DNA of 36,729 nt from a virus. Both the position numbers and the translations under genes were made by a program. How positions within the stretch are numbered: the stretch's first letter is position 1; every line of letters begins with the position of its first letter. Shown in pieces: positions 7,241 through 12,000 of the stretch. The notes beneath the pieces are model-generated. The model worked only from the letters and a program-made list of their open reading frames with translations, did no database searches and was not told where the DNA came from. The stretch covers positions 1 to 36,729 of IMG/VR virus record IMGVR_UViG_3300038701_001536; one strand, 5' to 3'.

Positions 7241-7425
7241 TATTTTGTAATTATGATTTTAATCTTCTTTTTGTATCCTGCTCCGTTATCTACATTAAAT
7301 GTAGCAGCTACCTTCTGACCCTTTAATACCTTATTAGTCTTAGGCAAAAGCATATATAAAGGAGTATTAGGATTAGCTTCACAGTTTAATTGTAGATCTT
7401 GATGGTATTGTGATTTCATAGGCAT
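7240..7425 (-). CDS. hypothetical protein
   Basis: A 61-residue basic protein with a beta-rich C-terminal half (KVAATFNVDNGAGYKKKIKI). It overlaps the stop of the upstream gene and the start of the downstream gene. No signal peptide or membrane segment. Function unknown. Confidence 0.55.
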   Translation of the reverse strand: MPMKSQYHQDLQLNCEANPNTPLYMLLPKTNKVLKGQKVAATFNVDNGAGYKKKIKIIITK

Positions 7426-8057
7426 TATTTAATTATTTTAATATCTCTTCCTAACTCTTTGTATACTTGTTCAAGTGTTAGTTCTTCAGAATTGTCTCCA
7501 TCTACTTTTATACCTGATATTTCGTAAAATATATCTGCATCAAAGTTTGGTAGATCTTTAACACTGTCTTTATCTTTTTGAGATGCTTTGTTATATGAAT
7601 TTTTAAAAGCCTGTTTGTAGTCATAACACTTTAAATATCCTCCGGTAGTAATATAACTAGGGTAAGTGTCTTTCTCCTTATCTGTCATATCTGATTCATT
7701 TATCCATTCTGTAAGTCTAAAATAAAAGAAATCGGGAAAAGGAATTGATCCAAAATTTAAATCTGTTTGTTTATTAAACATAATTACTTTAGGAGTATGA
7801 GTGTTGCAGTATCCTGTATTATAATCTCCTGCGTTCCAGCTTCCTGTGTTCCTTATTCCTGTGTTACGGCTTCCTGTGTTACGGCTTCCTGTGTTACAGT
7901 ATCCTGTGTTACGGCTTCCTGTGTTACGGCTTCCTGTGTTACAGTATCCTGTGTTATTGTCTCCCGTGTTACAGTGTCCTGTGTTACAGTATCCTGTGTT
8001 CCATTTTCCTGTGTTCCATTTTCCTGTGTTATAATCTCCTGTGTTAGTTTCTGACAT
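7425..8057 (-). CDS. NTGxx pentapeptide-repeat protein
   Basis: I place the start at 8057 (MSETNTGDYNTG, 210 residues), because the longer frame to 8135 would put a hydrophobic stretch before the repeat and overlap the upstream gene. About eighteen tandem N-T/A-G-x-x repeats (units such as NTGSR, NTGYC, NTGDY) fill the first 90 residues, followed by a 115-residue acidic globular domain (FPDFFYFRLTEWINESDMTD). N-T-G-x-x repeats occur in scattered bacterial and phage proteins of unknown function; a regular beta-solenoid is inferred. The repeats are nearly identical in DNA as 15-bp units, so copy number may vary. Confidence 0.75.
   Translation of the reverse strand: MSETNTGDYNTGKWNTGKWNTGYCNTGHCNTGDNNTGYCNTGSRNTGSRNTGYCNTGSRNTGSRNTGIRNTGSWNAGDYNTGYCNTHTPKVIMFNKQTDLNFGSIPFPDFFYFRLTEWINESDMTDKEKDTYPSYITTGGYLKCYDYKQAFKNSYNKASQKDKDSVKDLPNFDADIFYEISGIKVDGDNSEELTLEQVYKELGRDIKIIK
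7807..8045 (-). repeat. tandem 15-bp coding repeats
   Basis: Near-identical 15-bp units read on the plus strand as CCTGTGTTACGGCTT and variants. They encode the NTGxx repeats. Units SR-SR-YC recur as a higher-order 45-bp block, so the array probably grew by unequal recombination or slippage. Confidence 0.85.
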
Positions 8058-8082
8058 AATATAGTTATTAATGAATAAAATT

Positions 8083-8280
8083 TTAAATAAATGCTCCGTA
8101 AAACTTCGATACAAAGTTTGAATAAGAATCTCCAACTTTACAAGTATTAAATACTACATTCTCATTCTTCTTGCACTTCTCTTTCTCTAAGATCTCATTT
8201 GCGATCCGTACGTCATTTTTAGTTAATCCTTTTACCTTCTGATACTTTCCTACATTATATTTAATTTGTGAATATTTCAT
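8083..8280 (-). CDS. hypothetical protein
   Basis: A 65-residue basic protein with two Cys residues (EKEKCKKNENVVFNTCK). Its leader TTAATAAACACACC-ATG matches the leaders of genes at 15527 and 17678. Function unknown. Confidence 0.6.
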   Translation of the reverse strand: MKYSQIKYNVGKYQKVKGLTKNDVRIANEILEKEKCKKNENVVFNTCKVGDSYSNFVSKFYGAFI

Positions 8281-8290
8281 GGTGTGTTTA

Positions 8291-8545
8291 TTAATGAATA
8301 GATTCTTTCAAAAACTCCTCAAAGTGACAGTCGTATAATATTCCCTCTAATACTCCGTGATGTCGACCCTCCAACAGAATAGAAATTCCATTGTTCATCA
8401 CGTCATAATAGGCTTTATCATCATCTGGGAAACGATCTGCATTCATATGTAAATCAGTAACTATATCAGCAAATAAAGGCATCATGCAATCAAGCATCGC
8501 TACTCTATATTTATCTACTGGATATTTATCAAGTAATGTTTTCAT
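8291..8545 (-). CDS. hypothetical protein, first gene of an operon
   Basis: An 84-residue acidic, helical protein with several Met, His and Cys residues. It follows a strong promoter (8573-8601) and the ACACC-ATG leader, so it should be the first product of this leftward unit. No family recognised. Early position and acidic character would suit a small host-interaction protein, but nothing in the sequence proves this. Confidence 0.65.
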   Translation of the reverse strand: MKTLLDKYPVDKYRVAMLDCMMPLFADIVTDLHMNADRFPDDDKAYYDVMNNGISILLEGRHHGVLEGILYDCHFEEFLKESIH

Positions 8546-8572
8546 GGTGTATGTTTTAATAAGTACGTGTTA

Positions 8573-8601
8573 AGCTTATCAGATATAATTATAATTGTCA
8601 A
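8573..8601 (-). promoter_or_regulatory. sigma70-type promoter
   Basis: TTGACA (8601-8596), a 17-bp spacer and TAAGCT (8578-8573) on the minus strand, 27 bp ahead of the ATG at 8545. Perfect -35 and the same leader pattern as other promoters in this window. Confidence 0.8.
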
Positions 8602-8666
8602 CACTTTTTATTGTTTTCTTAAACTTAGCCTATAAATGAAAACAGCCATGGCTAACGGAAAGCCAA

Positions 8667-8683
8667 TTTATACATTGTATAAA
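8667..8683. repeat. 17-bp palindrome
   Basis: TTTATACA-T-TGTATAAA is a perfect inverted repeat just beyond the tRNA-like region. It could be an operator for the adjacent promoter or a processing hairpin of the RNA transcript. Confidence 0.5.
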
Positions 8684-8695
8684 AACATCTATAAG

Positions 8696-8717
8696 CTAAA
8701 TTTAAAAGAACAATTTT
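8696..8717. repeat. 22-bp direct repeat, copy 1
   Basis: CTAAATTTAAAAGAACAATT followed by TT, identical to 9112-9133. Each copy immediately follows the 3' end of a tRNA-like gene (minus strand), so it is a shared 3' trailer left by duplication. Confidence 0.85.
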
Positions 8718-8720
8718 GAG

Positions 8721-8790
8721 GGAGAGGAAAGGATTCGAACCTTCACATACTGGATTGCGTCAGCAGATCTTACCATTAATCTACCTCTCC
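8721..8790 (-). tRNA. tRNA-like RNA with irregular anticodon arm (T1)
   Basis: A 70-nt cloverleaf. Acceptor GGAGAGG/CCTCTCC, D arm GATT-AATGGTAA-GATC and T arm GAAGG-TTCGAAT-CCTTT are all canonical. Only 21 nt separate the D and T stems. The best anticodon stem is TGCTG/CAGTA, closing an eight-base loop ACGCAATC that lacks U33. The anticodon cannot be assigned safely; GCA (Cys) is possible if the loop is read with C33. No CCA is encoded. Confidence 0.6.
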
Positions 8791-8925
8791 TGATGTCGGG
8801 GTTAAGCACTAGACAGTCCCCTCCACTTATTGGTTTTTAACGTCCAGTGCTATCTGTTGCAAATACGCTCATTTACTTAATCCATACAGATAACTAGATT
8901 CTAAGGGAATTCCCTTAAATTTAGA
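8791..8925 (-). ncRNA. structured RNA segment between tRNA-like genes
   Basis: No protein frame. On the minus strand it folds as AAGGGAATTCCCTT (palindrome), TATCTGT/ACAGATA enclosing GTAAAT/ATTTGC, then a 10-bp stem AGCACTGGAC/GTCTAGTGCT with one GU pair (8842-8851 with 8805-8814). It shares the short motifs TCTGTATGGA and CAGATAGCAC with the neighbouring 8926-9110 segment, in swapped order. Function unknown; it may be a decayed tRNA gene or part of one larger RNA. Confidence 0.35.
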
Positions 8926-9121
8926 TTGTAAGCCAAGGATTTGCCGAGAGTCATGGATCTTTATTTTATAGTCTAGTTCCATACAGACCATTTATTTAGC
9001 TCTATATACTCGTATAGTCACCTTGGAATTTCGTGCTATCTGCATAAACCACTAGTGAGTAATCAAGCCTCACGCAGGACTATTGCGTCTACCTATTCCG
9101 CCACTTACAACCTAAATTTAA
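8915..9121. repeat. 18-bp terminal inverted repeats around the interrupted tRNA-like segment
   Basis: TTAAATTTAGATTGTAAG (8915-8932) faces CTTACAACCTAAATTTAA (9104-9121), with one mismatch in 18. The inner seven bases are the acceptor-stem strands of the tRNA-like gene, but pairing extends well past a normal acceptor. Confidence 0.7.
8926..9110 (-). tRNA. interrupted or decayed tRNA-Leu-like RNA (T2, 185 nt)
   Basis: Acceptor strands TTGTAAG and CTTACAA pair perfectly, and the 5' strand is followed by TGGCGGAATAGGTAGACGC, the hallmark D arm of bacterial tRNA-Leu. CAAATCCTTGG before the 3' acceptor looks like a partial T arm, whose partner CCAAGG sits about 90 nt upstream. The segment is about 100 nt too long for a tRNA. 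It has hairpins (GTGAG/CTCAC, ATGCAGA/TCTGTAT) but no clear group I intron core. It may be an intron-bearing gene, a gene with an insertion, or a pseudogene. Confidence 0.4.
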
Positions 9122-9133
9122 AAGAACAATTTT
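9112..9133. repeat. 22-bp direct repeat, copy 2
   Basis: Identical to 8696-8717. It is the 3' trailer of the tRNA-like gene at 9137-9230 and supports duplication of a tRNA-plus-trailer unit. Confidence 0.85.
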
Positions 9134-9136
9134 CGA

Positions 9137-9230
9137 GGAGAAGGCAGGAATCGAACCTGCGACCCGAGACGTTGTACTCCCTCATATATAAGGGCAGAGC
9201 GCCTGCGCTCTTCCACTGAGCTACTTCTCC
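9137..9230 (-). tRNA. tRNA-like RNA with hairpin inserted in the anticodon loop (T3)
   Basis: A 94-nt gene. Acceptor GGAGAAG/CTTCTCC, TA, D arm GCTC-AGTGGAA-GAGC and T arm GCAGG-TTCGATT-CCTGC are canonical. Between the D and T stems are 46 nt. AGGCG pairs with CGTCT as an anticodon stem, and the loop reads CT, then a 21-nt hairpin-forming block, then TACAA. Removing the block gives CTTACAA, the loop of tRNA-Val(UAC). There is one extra base on each side of the stem. No CCA is encoded. The competing hairpin AGAGCGC/GCGCTCT would break the D arm. Confidence 0.65.
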
Positions 9231-9240
9231 ATATTTTGAG

Positions 9241-9328
9241 AAAGAGAGCTGGATTTGAACCAGCATAAAACACTTGATCAGAGCGTATCACTACCGTCAG
9301 CAGCTGCTTTACATTAAGCTATCTCTTC
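9241..9328 (-). tRNA. tRNA-like RNA with enlarged anticodon/variable region (T4)
   Basis: An 88-nt gene. Acceptor GAAGAGA/TCTCTTT, TA, D arm GCTT-AATGTA-AAGC (lacking the usual GG pair in the loop) and a perfect T arm GCTGG-TTCAAAT-CCAGC. The 41 nt between the D and T stems hold GCTG-CTGACGG-TAGT (a four-pair stem with a seven-base loop) and TGAT/ATCA, possibly a long variable arm. If that loop is used, the anticodon would be GAC, which is odd for a long-variable-arm tRNA. Identity unresolved. Confidence 0.55.
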
Positions 9329-9485
9329 ATATTATCACCTCCTGATTTTGTTACACCTACTTGCGCGCCAAGTATCAGTGCTTTTTGTTCAAGAACCAAA
9401 CGCTGTTTACCCGATGTGAAATACGAGTGCGTCCTTACTCTATAATTGTCTGGATGGAACAAACATGTATTTTTCACACCATGAG
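9329..9485 (-). ncRNA. non-coding, hairpin-rich leader of the tRNA-like cluster
   Basis: I see no protein gene here. On the minus strand a 9-bp stem GGTGTGAAA/TTTCACATC (9480-9472 with 9421-9413) encloses GTTTG-TTCCATC-CAGAC, and TACTTG/CAAGTA forms another hairpin near 9360. AGGAGGTGAT, a perfect Shine-Dalgarno, lies at 9334-9343 just before ATG-AAG-AGA-TAG at the start of T4. No convincing promoter was found; transcription may come from readthrough of the terminator at 9486-9523. Confidence 0.35.
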
Positions 9486-9523
9486 AAAAAAAATTCCACC
9501 CAGGCAGCTACAGAGTAGCTGGG
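9486..9523 (-). terminator. rho-independent terminator after the SSB-like gene
   Basis: Minus strand CCC-AGCTAC-TCT-GTAGCT-GCCT-GGG followed five bases later by eight T residues, starting 15 bases after the TAG of the SSB-like gene. It separates the replication/recombination unit from the tRNA-like cluster. Confidence 0.8.
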
Positions 9524-9537
9524 ATCTTACCCCTATA

Positions 9538-9807
9538 CTAGAATGGCAAATCATCTGTACTTACCTCTGACTGCGCTTCTGTTTGTTTTTGTGTTGGCTT
9601 GAATGTGTTCAGCATTGCAAATGGTTTCCCAGTAGTTTTACTTTTCATAATCGACACTTTTACAAATCCATCGACATCGTCTTGCTCAGATAACCATTTG
9701 ATAAATGATTCTTTCCCAAATGATAGATTACAGACAACTGATTCAGGAGCTGCTGCAGGAGGAGCAAAGTAAAATAACCCGTCTGCAAATTTAATTTCTT
9801 TTTCCAT
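9538..9807 (-). CDS. SSB-like single-stranded DNA-binding protein
   Basis: An 89-residue protein with a beta-rich body (GFVKVSIMKSKTTGKPF) and a polar Gln/Glu linker. It ends in DDLPF, the acidic-Pro-Phe tip by which SSB proteins recruit partner enzymes. It is shorter than a typical SSB, and the OB fold cannot be proven by eye. Its place 22 bp after the ERF gene and before a terminator fits an SSB/annealing-protein pair. I am confident of the tail motif, less so of the fold. Confidence 0.7.
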   Translation of the reverse strand: MEKEIKFADGLFYFAPPAAAPESVVCNLSFGKESFIKWLSEQDDVDGFVKVSIMKSKTTGKPFAMLNTFKPTQKQTEAQSEVSTDDLPF

Positions 9808-9829
9808 ATTATAGTTTATTAATTAATAA

Positions 9830-10342
9830 TTATTTTAAGTTTTTGAAGTAGTCATCAAACATAGCTTCATATTTACTAGCAACTTTATACATCTCTCTCA
9901 ATCTCTTCATTACAACCGATGTTGTCAGTTTATCAATCTTACCTGATGCTGTTAGCTTATTAAACTCACCATCTGTATACCAAGGTAATTCTGCAGCTTT
10001 ATTTCCATCATCATCTTTATCAGTAATAATATTGAATAGCTGACCTAGATTATAACGCTTAGCATATGTAATACATGAACCAATCTTCTGAGGGTCATTT
10101 GACTCTATAAGAGGGAATCGTGACTCAATAGCCTCTCCTGACTCAATATCTAATATTGAAGTTACAACCTCTTTATTTTCCGTACGGTGTAATACAAGCA
10201 TATTATTCTCCTCCAATAATGGAGATAATGTATTAACAATCTGATCAAGTGTAATGTATGAAGATTTAAAAAAAGGATTCTCGGCGTCTTTTTTCATAGA
10301 AAGCCCTTGAACTTTAAATAGTTTTTGATATAAGTTTTTCAT
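9830..10342 (-). CDS. erf: ERF-family single-strand annealing recombinase
   Basis: A 170-residue protein with the ERF signature DPQKIGSCITYAKRYNL (residues 83-99) followed by DKDDDG (108-113). It starts MKNLYQKLFKVQGLSMKKDA with the family's NPFFKSSY element. ERF proteins anneal complementary single strands during phage recombination and genome circularisation. It has its own promoter (10373-10401) and is followed by the SSB-like gene, with RusA upstream: a recombination module. Confidence 0.9.
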   Translation of the reverse strand: MKNLYQKLFKVQGLSMKKDAENPFFKSSYITLDQIVNTLSPLLEENNMLVLHRTENKEVVTSILDIESGEAIESRFPLIESNDPQKIGSCITYAKRYNLGQLFNIITDKDDDGNKAAELPWYTDGEFNKLTASGKIDKLTTSVVMKRLREMYKVASKYEAMFDDYFKNLK

Positions 10343-10372
10343 GGCGTATGTTTTAAAATGTAATCTGCGTCT

Positions 10373-10401
10373 ATGTTAACTTAAATTAATCTCTTTGTCA
10401 A
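10373..10401 (-). promoter_or_regulatory. sigma70-type promoter for erf
   Basis: TTGACA (10401-10396), 17 bp, TAACAT (10378-10373), 30 bp ahead of the erf ATG, with the ACGCC-ATG leader. It lies inside the 3' end of the small upstream gene. Confidence 0.75.
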
Positions 10402-10531
10402 TACCTTTTTTCAATAAAAGTCTATATCGCTTATGTAAATACTTCTTAATTTTACGTTTGCTCTTATTCTTCTTATTAGCATCAACAGTATCTTCCCATA
10501 TCCACCTATCAAGCTCTATTTTCTGTTTCAT
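10376..10531 (-). CDS. small very basic protein
   Basis: A 51-residue frame, MKQKIELDRWIWEDT then a Lys/Arg-rich stretch (NKKNKSKRKIKKYLHKR). Its stop lies within the erf promoter. The basic half suggests nucleic-acid binding. No family recognised. Confidence 0.5.
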   Translation of the reverse strand: MKQKIELDRWIWEDTVDANKKNKSKRKIKKYLHKRYRLLLKKGIDKEINLS

Positions 10532-10564
10532 TATATTATTGTTTAAGGAATCCTATTATGCATT

Positions 10565-10690
10565 CTATATATCTCCATCTTCGATTATATTAGTTTTTCC
10601 ATTTATTATATCATTAATAGCAAGTTTTTCACCATCTTTATCAACTATAAATGCAAATGTTTGCCCCTCTATTTCAATAGAGTTATCCAT
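10565..10690 (-). CDS. small acidic peptide
   Basis: A 41-residue frame starting MDNSIEIEGQTFAFIVDKDG, ending in TAG, placed directly after the RusA gene. Beta-like and acidic. Called from fit only; function unknown. Confidence 0.4.
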   Translation of the reverse strand: MDNSIEIEGQTFAFIVDKDGEKLAINDIINGKTNIIEDGDI

Positions 10691-10693
10691 AAT

Positions 10694-11098
10694 TTATTTT
10701 TTAAAGTATATATTAATCTCACATCTAGGATTATCTCTGTCTATTTCTGGAACTCTTATTAAAACCTCTCCAACGTACTTATCATTATCATCTTCTATAC
10801 ATCCACTCTCCACTAACGCATCCATAAAGAATTTATCAATTACAGCAATTACATTCATCTTATCTCTTCTTCGTTTATCAGGATAAAATAATCTATATTC
10901 CATATTGGCAACTGTAAACTTCTTTCCCTCTATTTGCCATGATATTATTTCTTTATATTTTTTCTTTAAATTATTAGATACTTGATAGTGCCAGTTTCGA
11001 TAATTATTCATATTCAAATGATACTTTTTTGCACCTTCTTTCTTACTGAGTGTAATATGCAGTGGTGATATAACTTTAATCATGTTAAATTCGTCCAT
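10694..11098 (-). CDS. rusA: RusA-like Holliday junction resolvase
   Basis: A 134-residue protein matching RusA in length and in its key features: N-terminal strand ISPLHITLSKK, NNYRNWHYQVSNNLKK, a central PDKRRRDKMNVIAVIDKFF, and the acidic ESGCIEDDNDKYVGEV active-site stretch. RusA dimers cut four-way junctions, resolving recombination intermediates and branched DNA before packaging. It sits between the HNH gene and erf in the recombination module. The start gives a normal family length. Confidence 0.88.
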   Translation of the reverse strand: MDEFNMIKVISPLHITLSKKEGAKKYHLNMNNYRNWHYQVSNNLKKKYKEIISWQIEGKKFTVANMEYRLFYPDKRRRDKMNVIAVIDKFFMDALVESGCIEDDNDKYVGEVLIRVPEIDRDNPRCEINIYFKK

Positions 11099-11138
11099 TA
11101 TAAGCCCTTGGTTAAGTTTTAGAATGTTTTATGATAGA

Positions 11139-11429
11139 TTATGCCATATAGATGTCAGAAGTCCTTAAATCGAGTGTTCTTTGTTTCATATTAAATCTAA
11201 CTATTTCATATAATTCCTCCGGATCAATCCACCCTCCTATCCTGTGCGCATGATCATGATGTTTTTTACATAACGGTATAAGGTTTTCCAGCTCATCTTT
11301 GCCTCCTGCCGACTTATACTTTATGTGATGCGTTCCTCCTGTTGCTTCATTTCCACATTTAAAACATTGAATAAAGTCTTGTTCTCCATATCCGTAAAAG
11401 TCACATACTAGCTTTGTGTGTTTTTTCAT
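11139..11429 (-). CDS. HNH endonuclease
   Basis: A 96-residue protein with a zinc-knuckle HNH fold: CFKCG (Cys22, Cys25), THHIKYKSAGG (His34/35), DELENLIPLCKKHHD (Asn49, Cys54, His57). It is a free-standing nuclease within the replication/recombination block, not next to a terminase, so it is more likely a recombination or homing-type nuclease than a packaging partner. Its start overlaps the previous gene's end by 29 bases. Confidence 0.85.
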   Translation of the reverse strand: MKKHTKLVCDFYGYGEQDFIQCFKCGNEATGGTHHIKYKSAGGKDELENLIPLCKKHHDHAHRIGGWIDPEELYEIVRFNMKQRTLDLRTSDIYMA

Positions 11430-11586
11430 ATGTATTGATTATATTATATAAAACTCTCTCAACATACTTATTCTCAAAGTGTTTTTCATTCCATTTTCTT
11501 TGAGATCTTGTCTTCTTAACTAAAGCATTTATATCTTTAGTTGGCAAGAATTCTTTTAAACGTTGTTTGTATTGCGTGATATTCAT
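11401..11586 (-). CDS. small basic hypothetical protein
   Basis: A 61-residue helical protein rich in Lys, Arg and Asn (KKTRSQRKWNEKHF). It overlaps the YopX-like gene's stop and the HNH start, so the three are probably co-translated. Function unknown. Confidence 0.55.
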   Translation of the reverse strand: MNITQYKQRLKEFLPTKDINALVKKTRSQRKWNEKHFENKYVERVLYNIINTYEKTHKASM

Positions 11587-11945
11587 TTAATTAATTCAGG
11601 GTTTTCGTATATATTTCCTATCACTGTACTGGCTTTGTATTTTTTATCTTCATTACAATCATCAATATCAATCCATTCTCCTGTGTCTTCGCTCCACATT
11701 ACAACACCTTTATTATAATTCCATGTGCTTTCAATTATATCTCCCTCATAAATCTCAACACCGTTTTTATCTTTAAGTCCTGTGTACTGCATTAGATCAG
11801 AGAGATCTTTTCCTATTATTAAATCACCTCTTGCAGGAAACCTATTTTTCTTTTCTACAAAAACTGAACCATTATAATATATTTCTGAAACCTCTCTCAT
11901 GATTTTTCTCTTCTTATCCCATACTCTAAATTTTATTTCTCTCAT
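11583..11945 (-). CDS. YopX family protein
   Basis: A 120-residue protein with the standard YopX start (MREIKFRVWDKKRKIM) and core (LMQYTGLKDKNGVEIYEGDI), then VIGNIYENPEL. The family is widespread in phages but has no known function. It has its own promoter (11969-11997). Confidence 0.9.
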   Translation of the reverse strand: MREIKFRVWDKKRKIMREVSEIYYNGSVFVEKKNRFPARGDLIIGKDLSDLMQYTGLKDKNGVEIYEGDIIESTWNYNKGVVMWSEDTGEWIDIDDCNEDKKYKASTVIGNIYENPELIK

Positions 11946-11968
11946 AGTGTAAATATTAAGTTGTCTTT

Positions 11969-11997
11969 ATTGTATGGTGCTTAGTTATATTTGTCAA
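11969..11997 (-). promoter_or_regulatory. sigma70-type promoter
   Basis: TTGACA (11997-11992), 17 bp, TACAAT (11974-11969), then AAAGACAAC. It lies in the 55-bp gap between the helicase stop and the YopX-like ATG. The AAAGACA tract just after the -10 recurs at the plus-strand promoters 15471 and 17620. Confidence 0.8.
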
Positions 11998-12000
11998 TAC

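Noticed and set aside
7767-8054. Long plus-strand frames across the 15-bp repeats, and a CRISPR-like look
   Set aside because: They are shadows of the NTGxx repeats on the minus strand. The units are contiguous, with no unique spacers, so it is not a CRISPR array.
8926-9110. Group I intron inside the tRNA-Leu-like gene
   Set aside because: GACTATA resembles an R element, but no matching S strand lies downstream, and the insert (about 100 nt) is too short for a normal core.
9415-9478. A further tRNA (Trp-like loop TTCCATC on GTTTG/CAGAC within a TGTGAAA/TTTCACA stem)
   Set aside because: There is no D arm and no GG-TTC-T-loop; only a hairpin can be supported.
9361-9570. Plus-strand 69-codon frame
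   Set aside because: It starts in the non-coding RNA region and runs into the 3' end of the SSB-like gene on the other strand, through a terminator; no gene-like features.
10395-10886. Plus-strand 163-codon frame rich in Leu, Ser and Ile
   Set aside because: It is antisense to three minus-strand genes including RusA; the composition is the mirror of Lys/Asn-rich coding.
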